The notes under the pieces are model-generated. The model saw nothing but the letters and a program-made list of their open reading frames with translations, searched no databases and was not told the origin of the DNA. A program made the translations under genes and the position numbers. A stretch of DNA of 64,000 bases from Plantago elongata. Its lineage: Eukaryota > Streptophyta > Magnoliopsida > Lamiales > Plantaginaceae. Positions 36,032 through 47,367 of this stretch are shown here, piece by piece. How positions within the stretch are numbered: position 1 is the first letter of the stretch; each line of letters opens with the position of its first letter. The stretch covers positions 24,244 through 88,243 of the forward strand of contig JAYMSP010000086.1 in NCBI GenBank assembly GCA_036897095.1, in the 5' to 3' direction.

Positions 36032-36735
36032 ATCAATAGTCCTAACTATTACTATGATCCTGTGTGATTTGGTAAATTGAAGTTGGAGTATAAAAAGTTC
36101 ATATTCTACACTGTTATACATAATTTATACCATAATAATAGTCCTAATCAAATCTGTGATATAATTTGGTAATTTGAAAACAGAGTATAAAAAGTTAATT
36201 TCGCATCCAGCGCAATAATATAATGGTAATAATAGTAGTCATAAATTAATGGTGACGTGTTGTGTGACATGATCATTGCGAAGTTTAGAATGATGATTGT
36301 TTGATAATCGTAACTAGCTAGGGTATTCTCTTCTTAACTCTATAGGTGTGCCGCCATGAATGTGTAATTTTTCAACATGCGCGAGCTACCAATATATGTA
36401 GGGGCCGGATTATATATAAGAATTTCTCAAGGGTTCGGGGATAAAATTATAAATTTTTCCATAAATTACTATGAAAAGAATAATAGTCCCACCAAACCCC
36501 TTAATTCTGCTCTTGAATGTGTACACTGTAAGAAACAAGAAGGTTTGTAATAAGTTGAGTCAAAATTAGTATGTGTCCTAATTGCAGGTATCTAGAGTAA
36601 ATACAAATTTATATTGTTAAAAAAAATTAATACTATTAATCAAAATATTTATATATCGGCATTTTTTTTAATATTACAAGATTACTTATTTCGTAAACAA
36701 TATTTATAAAAACCAATTAAGCACATCTGGACCTG
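36032..36735. other. Spacer with short tandem similarity
   Basis: No gene. The phrase ATAGTCCTAA...GATTTGGTAA..TTGAA...GAGTATAAAAAGTT occurs twice (about 36035-36105 and 36137-36205), an old ~100-bp tandem duplication. Confidence 0.4.
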
Positions 36736-37045
36736 GCGTTCGGGTCATTTGGATCGGGTTTGGGTTAACCCATTCAGGTCGAAAGATATTCAGGTCAATT
36801 TTTGGGCCAGATTCGGATCGGGTTCGGGTCTTGAACGATTCGGGTCGCTTTTCGAGTTAGATCACTTTATATTCGAGTTCGGGTCCTTTCGAATTATTTA
36901 TCTTTTGAATTGTTTTGGGTTGAATATTTTCGGATTCAGGTATTATTCGGGTTTGGGTCATATCGAATACAAAATATTTCATATTATTTCGGGTCGGGTC
37001 TATTCGGATATGGGTGTTTTCAGGATCCAAATATTTTTTCAATTA
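36736..37045 (+). repeat. Degenerate TTCGGGTC-rich minisatellite
   Basis: Words of the form TTCGGGTC/TTCGGATC/GGGTTTGGGTC recur every 10-25 bases. The reverse-complement form (GACCCGAATT) is enriched at about 40145-40310, on the far side of the CACTA element, so the two blocks lie in opposite orientation around it. Confidence 0.55.
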
Positions 37046-38428
37046 TAAATCTTCATGTAATATTGAATAGAATTATTTCATAAATCAAAAATCGATTTGA
37101 AGTGCGTCTTCACCTTGATTATAATAATTTGTTTCATTTTTGCTCGGTTTAATAGTATTAAGTATAATATGTGATCAATTGTGTCATTTTTCAATTGAAT
37201 CTGACTTTAGTCTTTTTATATAAGGATTTTGTTTATGTAAATATATTTAGTTAATTACTTGGTTTGTTTGCTGAAAAGAACAACTTTTGAGACACAAGCC
37301 TTAAGTATACTATATGATGATCAAATTGAAGTTAAAACAATTTTTTTATAAATACATACTAATTTATGAATAATCAAAGAAGTCAAATATATAAGCAAGA
37401 ATTATAATGAGACATCAAATAAAGTAAAAATAAATGGGTGACTCGTCAAAGTAAAGATATGTCATATATAGATCAATAATTAGTTATGACTCACTACAAG
37501 AATGTTGACATATGCTGATGAAATTTAACGACGGACAAGGGCCGTTGTTATGTAGCGATGAATCGCTACTTAATAATGACGGATATTGTCCGTCATTAAG
37601 TGTAACGACGGATGTCTTAATCTGTCGTGACATTACGGTGGATAGTATTTCATTAGGCTAACGACGGATAGCACTATCCGTCGTTAGACTGTTATAAACA
37701 GACTGGGCAGTGGCCTTTCTCCCCGATTCCGCCACTGCCTCCTCTCTTCTCCTCCTCTTCGAAACCCTTCCCCCAATTTTAAACTCCGACGAAAACGATG
37801 ACCACTTGGTAGCATTTCGAAGCTCGTCAAAGGCTAAGGTCATTTCATCTGTCAATTTCAAGTTTCAATCGCTAATTTCACCAGATTTGAGGTATTTTGG
37901 CTAACCCTTAATTCTTCAAATTTGGAAATTTTGTTTAATTGAATTAGTTGGAGAAATTGCATGTTTATATGAAGTTTGTAGTGGTTTGTTTAGTTCATAT
38001 TAGGTATGAATTTAGTGATGTAGAATTGATATGTGTATGAAGAAATTAGTACCTAAATTAGTTGAATTTAGTATATTCGTATATGTTATAGGAATTAAGA
38101 TTATGTCAAAGATTTAGTTTAGTTTTATGAGACATTCATTTGTTTGAAGTGTTTGGTAATTATGTTAATTTAGACTAAGTTGATTAATTGTATGTTTATG
38201 GGAGTATACTATGTAGTTCAAATTTGAATAATTGAATATTTATGTTAATTAGTATTCATGTTAAGTTATCCGTCGTAGTAGTTTTGAGACCGTTTGATGA
38301 ATATATTTGTAAAATATTTTTGTATTTAAAATTTGTAGAAGGTTTTAGGGCGAATTATACATAATAAATTGGAATGTAGTTGAAATTTAGTAAGACCTAA
38401 TAAACTTAGATGTGTCAGGTTAAATGTT

Positions 38429-38712
38429 AGTGTGATATGTTAGCCATCATATTTGGGTGATATGTTAGTCACCATATATGTTAGTAAATTGTAGGACTGT
38501 TTGCATGTGTGATATGTTAGCCACTGAACTTGGGTGATATGTTAGTCACCATTTTTGTTTGTAAAAATTGTAGGACTGTTTGCATGTGTGGTATGTTAGC
38601 CGTTGAACTTGGGTGACATGTTAGTCACCATTTGTTTTGTAAATTGTATGACTTTTTGCATGTGTAGTATGTTAGCCACTGAACAGGGTGATATGTTAGT
38701 CACCGTTTGTGA
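38429..38712 (+). repeat. Tandem repeat, about 75 bp x ~3.5 copies
   Basis: The unit contains GATATGTTAGCCACTGAAC, TGGGTGATATGTTAGTCACC and TAGGACTGTTTGCATGTGTG. Full or partial copies begin near 38429, 38508, 38585 and 38660, and divergence is modest. It lies in the intron-like part of the CACTA element. Confidence 0.8.
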
Positions 38713-38879
38713 ATTGATTCAAATCGTTCAAGTTGTATGTTATTTGTATGATAGCCATTTGAATTGATGATTTGTTTGTATAAAATTGATGTAGAAAAGT
38801 TGTACATACCCAATCCAATGGTGAGTTCGACATGCCTTGTTTTTAGCGTCTAGGTCAAAACCAGTACAAAAATCCACGA

Positions 38880-39770
38880 CATGAAGAGATGCCGGCCTAA
38901 GAAGCCAGATCACTTGACTCCTGAACAATGGGAAAAGTGGGACACGTACTGGCGTGGTACCTTTGTGCAAGACACATCTTTTTACAAGAATTAACAGAAC
39001 AGGCTAATTGAGCCGCGAGATGGTGGGGGCACCGCCAGGCCTCACTACGGGTCTCGTGCTGTTGTTACAGATGAGGTGATTTCGGTGAGTATTGTATTAT
39101 TTTTACTTCAATCTCGTAATTTATAGATTTGTTTGAATATTTACACATACATGATGAATTCACAAATTAACGATTATACATTATGAATGTTTGTCCAGCA
39201 ACTGGCTAACGAACTGCGGACACTCCTTCAAAAGATGGCTAAGGGAAAGTCGAAGGGAGGTGTTTGGGTAGACGAGAGGGCAGAGCAGATTGTGGTACAA
39301 TCCTTTCTTTATAGTTCCATACTTATTTTTTTCATTTGTACTATAGCAAAATAGATGAAATGCTTATACTAGTATTTTAGTTCATATGAATATTCTAAAT
39401 ATTGCAGACTGAGGTGCAGAAGAGGATCGCTGAGAAGACGGAGACTGAGGAGTTGTCCATTGATCAGCAGGACTGTATCTTCCTAGAGGTGAACCCACCA
39501 GACGAGAAAGGTCGAGTTCATAGAGTCGGGAGTCTAGCTAGGGAAGAAACGTGCGGCTAGCTTCTCCATTGGCCAGTCATCCTCATCGAAGCCAGTTGGT
39601 CGCCATTACACTCAGCACAAGGTCGATGAGATAGTCACTCCTCTACAACTTGAGATTGATAATCTGCATACCAAGTTCGAAACACACGAGGCTAAAGTAG
39701 AGCGAGAGATGGCTGAGATGAGAAAGATGATGGAGTTCATGAGCCAGTGAAGCCGTCACCCAGACAATGA
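38880..39770 (+). pseudogene. CACTA-associated Transposase_24-like (Ptta/En/Spm) gene remnant
   Basis: Coding blocks separated by intron-like gaps: RPKKPDHLTPEQWEKWDTYW from ~38890, GTARPHYGSRAVVTDEVIS at ~39030-39085, QLANELRTLLQKMAKGKSKG from ~39200, EVQKRIAEKTETEELSIDQQ from ~39413, and a coiled-coil-like tail (LQLEIDNLHTKFETHEAK... EMAEMRKMMEFMSQ) ending near 39749. This layout (a 'GS.S' block followed by a C-terminal helix) is that of the plant Transposase_24 proteins encoded by CACTA elements. In-frame stops occur between blocks (e.g. after FYKN at ~38992), so it is probably dead. Confidence 0.65.
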
Positions 39771-40549
39771 TGAGTAGTGATACTATGTTTTTATTTCATT
39801 ACATTGAACTCTTATAGAACAATTAGGATACTTGAGTTTATGTATGAATATGTTTACTGTGATGAATTTTTTTATTATAATATTTTATAAACTTTCGGTT
39901 CTTTTATAATGTCTTTAATTTATAATTATTTTGGGTTGCATAACATGTGGAAATCGACTGATCAAGTACATACAATTTAATTTATTTTTTTTAGGTTCTA
40001 ACGACGGATCATGTTATCCGTCGTCAATTGTGCTAGACATTTGTCAGTACACTAACGACGGATAATTTTCATTCGTCGTTAGTGGTCAACGGTCCACTAA
40101 CAACGAATTGTTCTTATCCGTGGTTAGTCCGTCGTAAGACCCAAGACCCGATTCAAATTTGAAATTGATCCAATATTATCTTATCCGAAAATGATCCGTT
40201 ACACGAATTGACCCGACGTATCCGAAGTGAACCAAATTACAATTGGTCCGAATTGACCCGGAATCATCCGATTCAAAATGACCCGAATTAAATTTGACAT
40301 GAAATCATTTGATATACAAAACTTTTAATCCCATTTTTAATATTAATATTTTATCACAAACCGAATGACGAATGTCAACTATAATGAATAGAGTTATGTG
40401 AATCGGAGCGGTAATCTCAATAGCCGAGGGACTGAAGTCGAAATTATAATCCCATTCACCCTATTTTAAAAATACCCCAAATTTGTCATCTTCACACAGC
40501 TCAATTCATTTCTCACTTTAATAGCAAGCACCTCCATTCGCTAACAAAA

Positions 40550-41005
40550 ATGTCTGACGAAACCCTACCTTCCACAATGGCTGAAACCGAAGCCTCACCA
40601 GCACCATCGGCCGCCACGAAAAACGTCAACAACATTTCCTTCAGCATTTGGCCCCCAACCGAACGCACTCGCGAAGCCGTCAAAAACCGCCTCATCGAGA
40701 CTCTCTCCTCTCCCTCGATCCTTTCCAAGCGATACGGCACCGTTTCTCGCGAGGAAGCAGTCGAAGCAGCTGACAAAATCGAAGCGGAAGCTTTTGATTC
40801 GGCGGGAAAATCGGTGAGCTCCGATGACGATGGGATCGAGATTCTGACGGTGTATTCCAAGGAGATCAGTAAGAAAATGCTCGAGGCTGTCAAGGCCAGA
40901 TCTGCCGAATCGGGAGCTCCGCAGGTGACGGAGGAGGTTCAGGATGCTGATTCGAATGCGCCATCGCAGAGTGAGAAGACTGAGTCTGTTGGGGATAATG
41001 AATGA
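40550..41005 (+). CDS. WPP-domain protein (MAF1-like)
   Basis: Single-exon 151-aa protein. Residues ~29-130 are a complete WPP domain: FSIWPPTERTREAVKNRLIE, LSKRYGTVSREEA, SSDDDGIEILTVYSKEISK and MLEAVKARS. A short low-complexity N-terminus and an acidic Ser/Glu-rich tail flank it. In Arabidopsis, WPP1/WPP2 (relatives of tomato MFP1 attachment factor 1) sit at the nuclear envelope and Golgi, share the targeting domain of RanGAP and bind WIT/WIP proteins. The core is fully conserved, so the call is firm. The GC-rich 5' half contrasts with the AT-rich surroundings, as expected for an exon. Confidence 0.95.
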   Translation: MSDETLPSTMAETEASPAPSAATKNVNNISFSIWPPTERTREAVKNRLIETLSSPSILSKRYGTVSREEAVEAADKIEAEAFDSAGKSVSSDDDGIEILTVYSKEISKKMLEAVKARSAESGAPQVTEEVQDADSNAPSQSEKTESVGDNE

Positions 41006-41725
41006 GGAACGAACTGGAAACAATTTAGTAGTATTTCCTGTCTCTTAACTCCTTTTATGATTTGTAATTTTGTAGTAGTGATTGTTGCTGGATGGTTTTT
41101 ACTTATGGTTATGAGATCTATCTTACTTTGTAATTCTAATGCTCTACTTGTTCTATGATATGAGTATATGAGACCTTTTTGAATCGCTTGGTTTGGATTG
41201 TGATTGCTACATAGTGTGAACTGTGAAGTGTTTGTGTTACATGCTTTACATGTTTTGTATTAGTCCATTGTTGCCTTGGATTTCCTTTTCCTGGTCCTCT
41301 GTTTCTTACCTTGATGATCTGGTATATCCTCTTTTGTAGTTTACTGCCATGAGGCTGAGTTTTCTACTTCTATGTGAATCCGATCTATTTGGATTGTGAT
41401 GTTTGCTTTATCGTGTAGTTCTTATACTTGTTGGTTTACAAGTGAGTGGTAGACTGGTAGTGTAGTTGCTGATGTGCAATGCGGTGGCCGGTGGAATTCA
41501 GGATTGTTTAAACTCTATTCTGATGTGAAATCTTCTGATATGTTGAACTGCTGTACAGTGTGTTTTATGAACTGGGGGATATTTCTGATGTATTTCAGAA
41601 TTTTTTTGCATATGGATATTTAATGCTTGATAACATGCATCGTCTAAATATAATTTAATACTTAAAATTTTTATTTTATTAAATATAAAAAGACTAAAAT
41701 ACCCATTAAAAATAAGACTCAATAA
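41006..41725. other. 3' flank and spacer after the WPP gene
   Basis: Contains the T-rich 3' untranslated region; no other gene seen. Confidence 0.4.
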
Positions 41726-42010
41726 TAATAAAAATAAAATACAAAGATTAATTTTATTATCAAAATTAACAGGTCGCCTTGGCCCGGCCGCCCCGGCCAA
41801 TCCGGCTCATCCCGGCGACCCACCATGACCCAATCTGCCCTGTCCAGCACGAAAATAAAACCGGTCCAATTGAATTGACATCTGGGCTTATACCATCCGG
41901 CCCTCACTTTTGTGAGCTCTCAATTTAAAAAATAAAGTAAACAATTAATAAGATTCGAACCTATAACCACATGGTTACATAATAGAATGCATACCACTTG
42001 GAGAATTATC
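41726..42010 (-). repeat. Possible tRNA-headed repeat with GC-rich core
   Basis: On the minus strand, CCAAGTGGTATGC (~41995-42005, A-box-like) and GGTTCGAATC (~41954-41963, a good B box) resemble a Pol III promoter. They are followed by AT-rich text and a very GC-rich block at 41770-41815 (GGCCGGGGCGGCCGGG). The spacing is a little off for a tRNA gene, and it does not fold into a convincing cloverleaf by eye, so a SINE-like relic is only a suggestion. Confidence 0.3.
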
Positions 42011-43019
42011 TTACATTGAACATTCATTGCAACAATATAGAAAAATATATGAACAAATTGAAAAATAATATATGAAATTTCATCTTAAGTATGTGGATAC
42101 TATATTAGGTGCATACATGTATATTCTTAATCTAAAAATACATATCGTAATTTATTTTATATACAATATATTTAAAGTTGGTTTATTCATATATTGAATT
42201 TAAAATTTTTACGTGTTTAATTTATCACATGGCTTATTATGTATACTTATAAAATTTAATATTTAATCACACACACACACACACACACGCACATATAAAT
42301 TAATTAATCAAAATAAAAAATTAGTTTTCATGGACATTAATAAAATGCCCAAATATAATAATCTACTTACTAAATGTATCATTATTTTAACACGTCAAAG
42401 TATTTAATGAAACAGGATCACACATGTACTTGAAGTTTAGGAACCTAGAATCTTTCCAACGCAATTTACCAACTTATATTATAGGAGGCAATTGAATTGA
42501 TTTTTTTTGTACTTTGATGATAAATTGTTGATTGGGGCATATTCTACTTAATTTTAACCGATTGAATTCATGTTTTTCAATTTTTACCTAGTTTTTATGA
42601 CAAGATTGGGTAAAATATAACTTTTGTTGATTTTCTTAATAATTAAATATGACTTTTGTTGATTTTCTTAATATCCGTCTTACAATAAATTAAATTAAAT
42701 CACAATAATAATAATAATAATAATAATAATTATCTAAAGACGAATCTTTATTTTAATTCAAAGACAGACCTATATTTTTAAGAAAGTTATTAATGTTATT
42801 AATCAAAACACATACGCTATTGACCTTCGAATTTTTTAATTTTGCAACAAAATTTATTTCGTTAACAATATAGGCGTTTTAAATATATTAAGAATATTCA
42901 GTCCATAAATATCATTATACAATTTTGTTAAACATATTAAATTTGTTAGTAAAATTAATGATGATTGAGTGAGAAAATTCACAGTAAAATTTAAATTATA
43001 TGAAAGTACTAAAGTAAAA
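42011..43019. other. AT-rich spacer with microsatellites
   Basis: A CA run at about 42271-42288 and an AAT run at about 42704-42730. No gene seen. Confidence 0.45.
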
Positions 43020-43530
43020 ACTTCATAAAGGAATAAACTCCTTATAGTCATAAAAAAAAACTCCGGTCCCAACTTGAGACCAGTTATAAATAAGAATAAA
43101 CTTCACATTGTCATATTCAATGACTTTCTTCGATCCCGCCTTAAGTAAATATACCTTTCTATAGTAATAAATGACAAAATATTCAATAATATTTATTAAT
43201 ATATTTAATTTTCATTTTGAAATTTAAGATGTAAAATACTTATCTAAAGTTGTTTGAGATAGTTTTTTGAACTTTTGAGTAGTAAACCTATCTTTTATCG
43301 TCCGTATAAGTAGTAGTTCATCTATACATGAACCTTTTTGTTGAACCAATATTTGTAGCTTGTCAAGTTAGTACTTAATAATTTCATTCAATAAATATAA
43401 CATCTAAGTTATGCACATTATTTTATTATATAAAAATATTCTTTTCATATAAACCTCTACTTTGGAATAAACTCAATATGAATTTTTTTTTTCCGATCCC
43501 GACGACAATGTATGGAATTTTTACTTTAGG
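43020..43530. repeat. Dispersed repeat, copy B (uninterrupted)
   Basis: Matches 3336-4140 in the same orientation but lacks the 263-bp MITE. The junction TTCAATAATATTT at 43182-43194 is the empty target. Both copies begin and end with related AATAAACTC...(T)n...CGGTCCC phrases. Confidence 0.75.
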
Positions 43531-43739
43531 AAATTGAAGCGGGTAAAAATAAAAAGGAAATTCGAATGGAATTGAAAATAGAAGCAGTAACAAAATAGGA
43601 ATTGAAAATGAAGTGTGTGACCAAGGGAGAGGAGAAAACGCAGGTAAGAAGATCGTGCCCTAATTAATTAAAACCGGAAGAATAAATAGGAAAGATGAAG
43701 ATATAATAATCAATAGGATAATTATATAAAATCAATCGT

Positions 43740-43815
43740 GAGCATGTCTTGGTCGAGTGGTTAGGTGTTGTGTGTGTGAGAGACGTGGTGCGGGATCGAT
43801 TCTTGGTGTGTCTTG
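43740..43815 (+). repeat. tRNA-like (SINE-type) Pol III promoter sequence
   Basis: TGGTCGAGTGGTTAGG (~43751-43766) matches a tRNA A box of the Ser/Leu type, and GGGATCGATTC (~43792-43802) matches a B box at suitable spacing. An AT-rich stretch follows. It is not a normal tRNA, because the acceptor arms do not pair, so a tRNA-derived SINE relic is the likelier reading. Confidence 0.4.
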
Positions 43816-44441
43816 GACTTTTTAAATTTAATTTGGAACAATTAATTAATAATAATGAAATTAAAATTAAAAAAATAAAATTAAAATAAATAATAATTTT
43901 GTGGGATTTAATTAAATAAATATTTTTTATTTTTTTATTTTGAGGGTAAATGTGGTATTTTATTAATATTAATATTTTTTATATTTAAATATTCAAAAGG
44001 CAAAAGGGCGATCGCCTTGCTGTCAAAAGCTGATAGGGCGATCGACTTATCGCCCAGAGCGATTTGATATGAACCGTTAGATCAAAGATCTAATGGTGTA
44101 TTTTTAATTGTCTGTTGTCAAACAGGGTGAAAGCATGTTTAATTGAGAAGAGTCCATGTTTGTAATATTTTATAATTATACAATTTATGTCATTTTTTTT
44201 CCTTGATGTATATCCCTATTCTAGAAAAAAATTCAAGCACAAACTCGATTTATGACTATTTGCATTTCAGTCCATAAAAGAATCATAATTTCAAATTCAA
44301 CATCTCTAAGTACAATGAGTCGGTAACGTGAGTCAATTGGGAGCACAGCCCAGTCAAACCACCAATACGCAGCGTTTTATTCATCAAACACAAAATTGTG
44401 AAAGCTCAGATCGACGAATTTACATTCTGTAGGCGAAAATC
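43816..44441. other. Spacer upstream of SRP9 with GGGCGATCG palindromes
   Basis: At about 43995-44060 GGGCGATCGCC, GGGCGATCGACT and ATCGCCC form partial palindromes, resembling 63600-63690. The last ~150 bp is the SRP9 promoter and leader. Confidence 0.4.
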
Positions 44442-47367
44442 ATGGTTTACATCGATTCATGGGATGATTTTGTTGAGAAAACCGTACAATTGTTCCGTGC
44501 TGATCCCGAGAAGGTAAAAATCTCATTTCAATTTCGCCTTCTTTTTTTTGTAAATTTTGTTGCAGTACCTTGATCCTTAATTTGTTTGCTGGATTTTGTT
44601 GTGAAATTTTAGCTATGGATTGTTTTTATTGTTTACAGACTCGTTACACTATGAAATACAGACACTGCGATGGTAAATTGGTTCTCAAAGTCACTGATGA
44701 TAAAGAGGTACTGCTATATTTAACCGCATTTTGCAATTATATTTTTGTGTGTTTTAAATTTCACGTTAATTTCAATGTACTGTCGTGGTCTGTTATTGTT
44801 GTTTTGTTTTAGCGGTTAAGCTATCTTGTATCTTTGTTGTGGTTACTGGTTACTTACAATGGCTGTGTGTGTGTATTAGTTAGCAGTTGCGAGGTAATGG
44901 TTCTCAATTTTGTCGTATGAGGTGATGAGCTTCCGTTTTAGTTACTGATGTTAGAGTAGAAGTAGATGTGGGGATATTTGGGCTTTTCCTGACTCCACGT
45001 CAATGATTTTCAGAAGCTCGTATCCCTCTTAACAAAATTGTCCGACCAATTAGACTTCTATTTATGTTAAGGACTATGAAAAAATAGCTAAGGTTATAGT
45101 GTGCTATGTGCAGCAGTGTCTTGTAATGTATTTTAGATTTTTTTTTGTAAGCCACGAGTATAGTCCGAGTAGTGAGTATAGAATGCCATGCCATATGTCA
45201 ACGGTATGATTGGTATTGTACCTTGAACAGCAATGCAAGTCATTCATCTCATAACGCCATATGTTGGTTGATATGTCACATGGTTTTCATACATTCATGA
45301 CCACGTACTAGATCAGTAGCATGCAATCTGATTCTAGTGCTTTCATCTACTTCTGCATCCTTCATGACCAAGAGGGAGTTAATCTTCTGAGTTTATTGGA
45401 TGAGATATCTTTCTGATGTTTTGTATGACTCCATGATAGGGAGACCATTTTATCAATAACAGTAGAAATTCTAAGTTTATGTGATTGTATTTGGACAAAG
45501 GGATTGTGTTTCATAGTAGTTCTCCAATGTGCCTGACAATCTTTTGAGTTTTGAATAGCTACACAGAATCTCTTGCATTCTTCTTCATATCAATCCACCA
45601 GGTTGAAATTAGGCTGTCCTTCCTGACATAAGATACGAGGATAATAGTGTTTGTCAGGCACACAACCAGAATTGTATTCTCTTTGCCAAAATGCCAAGGC
45701 CCAACTAGATTAATCCTATATGTGCTTCAGCCTTCAGGGCTATTCATGTTAAAAGTATTAAGGACGTGAAGTTCTGCTCCCATTAATTGCACCTTTGTGT
45801 TAGAAAATCTAATTATGGTCTTGAAGGTGATCAAGTTTATGTTCTCGAGTTGTGTGGAACTGTGAATCATTTGTTAACGGAAGTGGCATGCGTTTTTTGT
45901 CTTTCACATGGTGCAGAAGTTTGACATTTACATATTGCGTAAGTAGATATGAGGCCTCTCAACATAAAGTTTATACATAACCTAATGTGGATCTTTCTTA
46001 TCAGTGCATCAAATTTAAGACAGACCAAGCACAGGAGGCCAAGAAGATGGAAAAGCTAAACAATATGTTCTTTACTCTGATGGCTCGTGGACCTGAAGGT
46101 TTGCTCTTTACTTGTTAAATACATTGTATACAAACGGTTAACCTGCAATGATTTATTACTATGTTGAGATATGAAATTTGGTGGTTGGTTACTTGGTTAG
46201 TTTATAGTCTCTAGTCTACTGCACAATATGTAGTAGCCAATTATGTATAACAAATCTAAGGCGGAATAGTAGACATAGGGATCTAAAATCCTTGTACTCA
46301 TCAGTGTCTAGTTGCATCATGAGAAGGAATTATATAATTCAAAACGTCAATCTTTCACGAGTTGTGCTGATATGAACTCGAGCAACTTTAGTAGCATGGT
46401 TTTCTTCTTCAAGAGCTCCACATACTTATCTTAGAAGCATGTCAATTGTCAAACCCTTTCACCTTCTGTGAAAATTTGGTACATACGCCTCTAATATGAC
46501 GTCATGTTACCTGTTTGAAATTGTCTTCGACTCTTAGTTGATTCAATGAACTAGCATTGCACTCCTCCTCAAAGGTGTTGCGATCATCTCCGTCATTCCT
46601 GGAGGTTGTACCGTTGTATACCTCCTTTAGTTTAGGAATATTTTGATACTGGATGAATGCCTACCGCTGGAGATTTGTTAATTCTCCTTTTGTGATATTA
46701 AATGGGACAAGAAGCTTTCTTGTAAATAATGAATGCTCCTCATTTCATTTATCTAAGTCCTCCAATTCCAGAGCCCAATTCCACCCAAAAATCCAGGATA
46801 GGTCAATAGGGTTAGAGCAGAAATATATTGGCATATATATAAGCTTCAGACTGCTCCAGATGCTCTAAGCAAAGCTGGAACCTAGGGCCTGCTCTCTGCT
46901 GAGAGTAGATCGATGAGCTTATCCAAAGTTGCCCTTGACCTTATTTTGACATTCTTTTTCCTCTTGGAGATTTTGCGTATCTTAAAACATGTATATGATT
47001 GATGATTGGGAACTTCAGCTGCATCAATGGGGTCTTTTATATAATTGTTCAAACCTTAATCATGAGATCATACAGTTGCTGATTTATAAGTTGTTACATT
47101 AAGTCCTTTTGTAAGATGCTTTCCTAGAGATCTTTTTTACTAGATAAATCTATGTTCTTCCCTCTATTATGTTTGTTACGATAGAGATGAACCTATGCAC
47201 CACAATGTGTGCATAAACAACGACATTTTAGACTTCCCCTCATTTCATTGTCAGCATCTTAATTTCAACATCTTATATTTTTTTCTCCAGTGGATATATC
47301 AGAAGTCAGTGGAAAAGAACAGACAGAAGCACAGCCGGCTAAGAAAGGAAGGGGGAGGAAACAATAG
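44442..47367 (+). CDS. SRP9: Signal recognition particle 9 kDa protein (SRP9)
   Basis: Four exons, 44442-44513, 44639-44707, 46005-46098 and 47291-47367, give 103 aa with consistent phases. The protein begins MVYIDSWDDFVEKTVQLFRA, continues TRYTMKYRHCDGKLVLKVTD and CIKFKTDQAQEAKKMEKLNN, and ends in a basic tail KKGRGRKQ. It is nearly the textbook plant SRP9 across its whole length. SRP9 pairs with SRP14 and binds the Alu domain of SRP RNA to pause translation while the ribosome is brought to the ER. Introns 2 and 3 are long (about 1.3 and 1.2 kb). No oddities. Confidence 0.96.

Larger units (their letters stand above)
37493..40140 (+). mobile_element. CACTA (En/Spm) transposon remnant
   Basis: The left end CACTACAAGAATG at 37493 matches the CACTA terminal consensus. 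It is followed by subterminal repeats built on AACGACGGAT and its complement ATCCGTCGTTA (37530-37690). The same motif returns at 39995-40140 at the other end. Between them lies a Transposase_24-like coding remnant (38880-39770). The expected right terminus TTCTTGTAGTG was not found, so the right end is eroded and the target duplication cannot be confirmed. Confidence 0.8.

Noticed and set aside
41498-41907. Open frames on the minus strand over the GC-rich block (MAGAAGPRRP... and an upstream frame)
   Set aside because: They overlap a repeat-like region with AT-rich continuation and show no family resemblance.
43740-43815. A functional tRNA-Ser gene
   Set aside because: A and B boxes are present but the acceptor stem and anticodon arm do not pair, so only a tRNA-like relic is reported.
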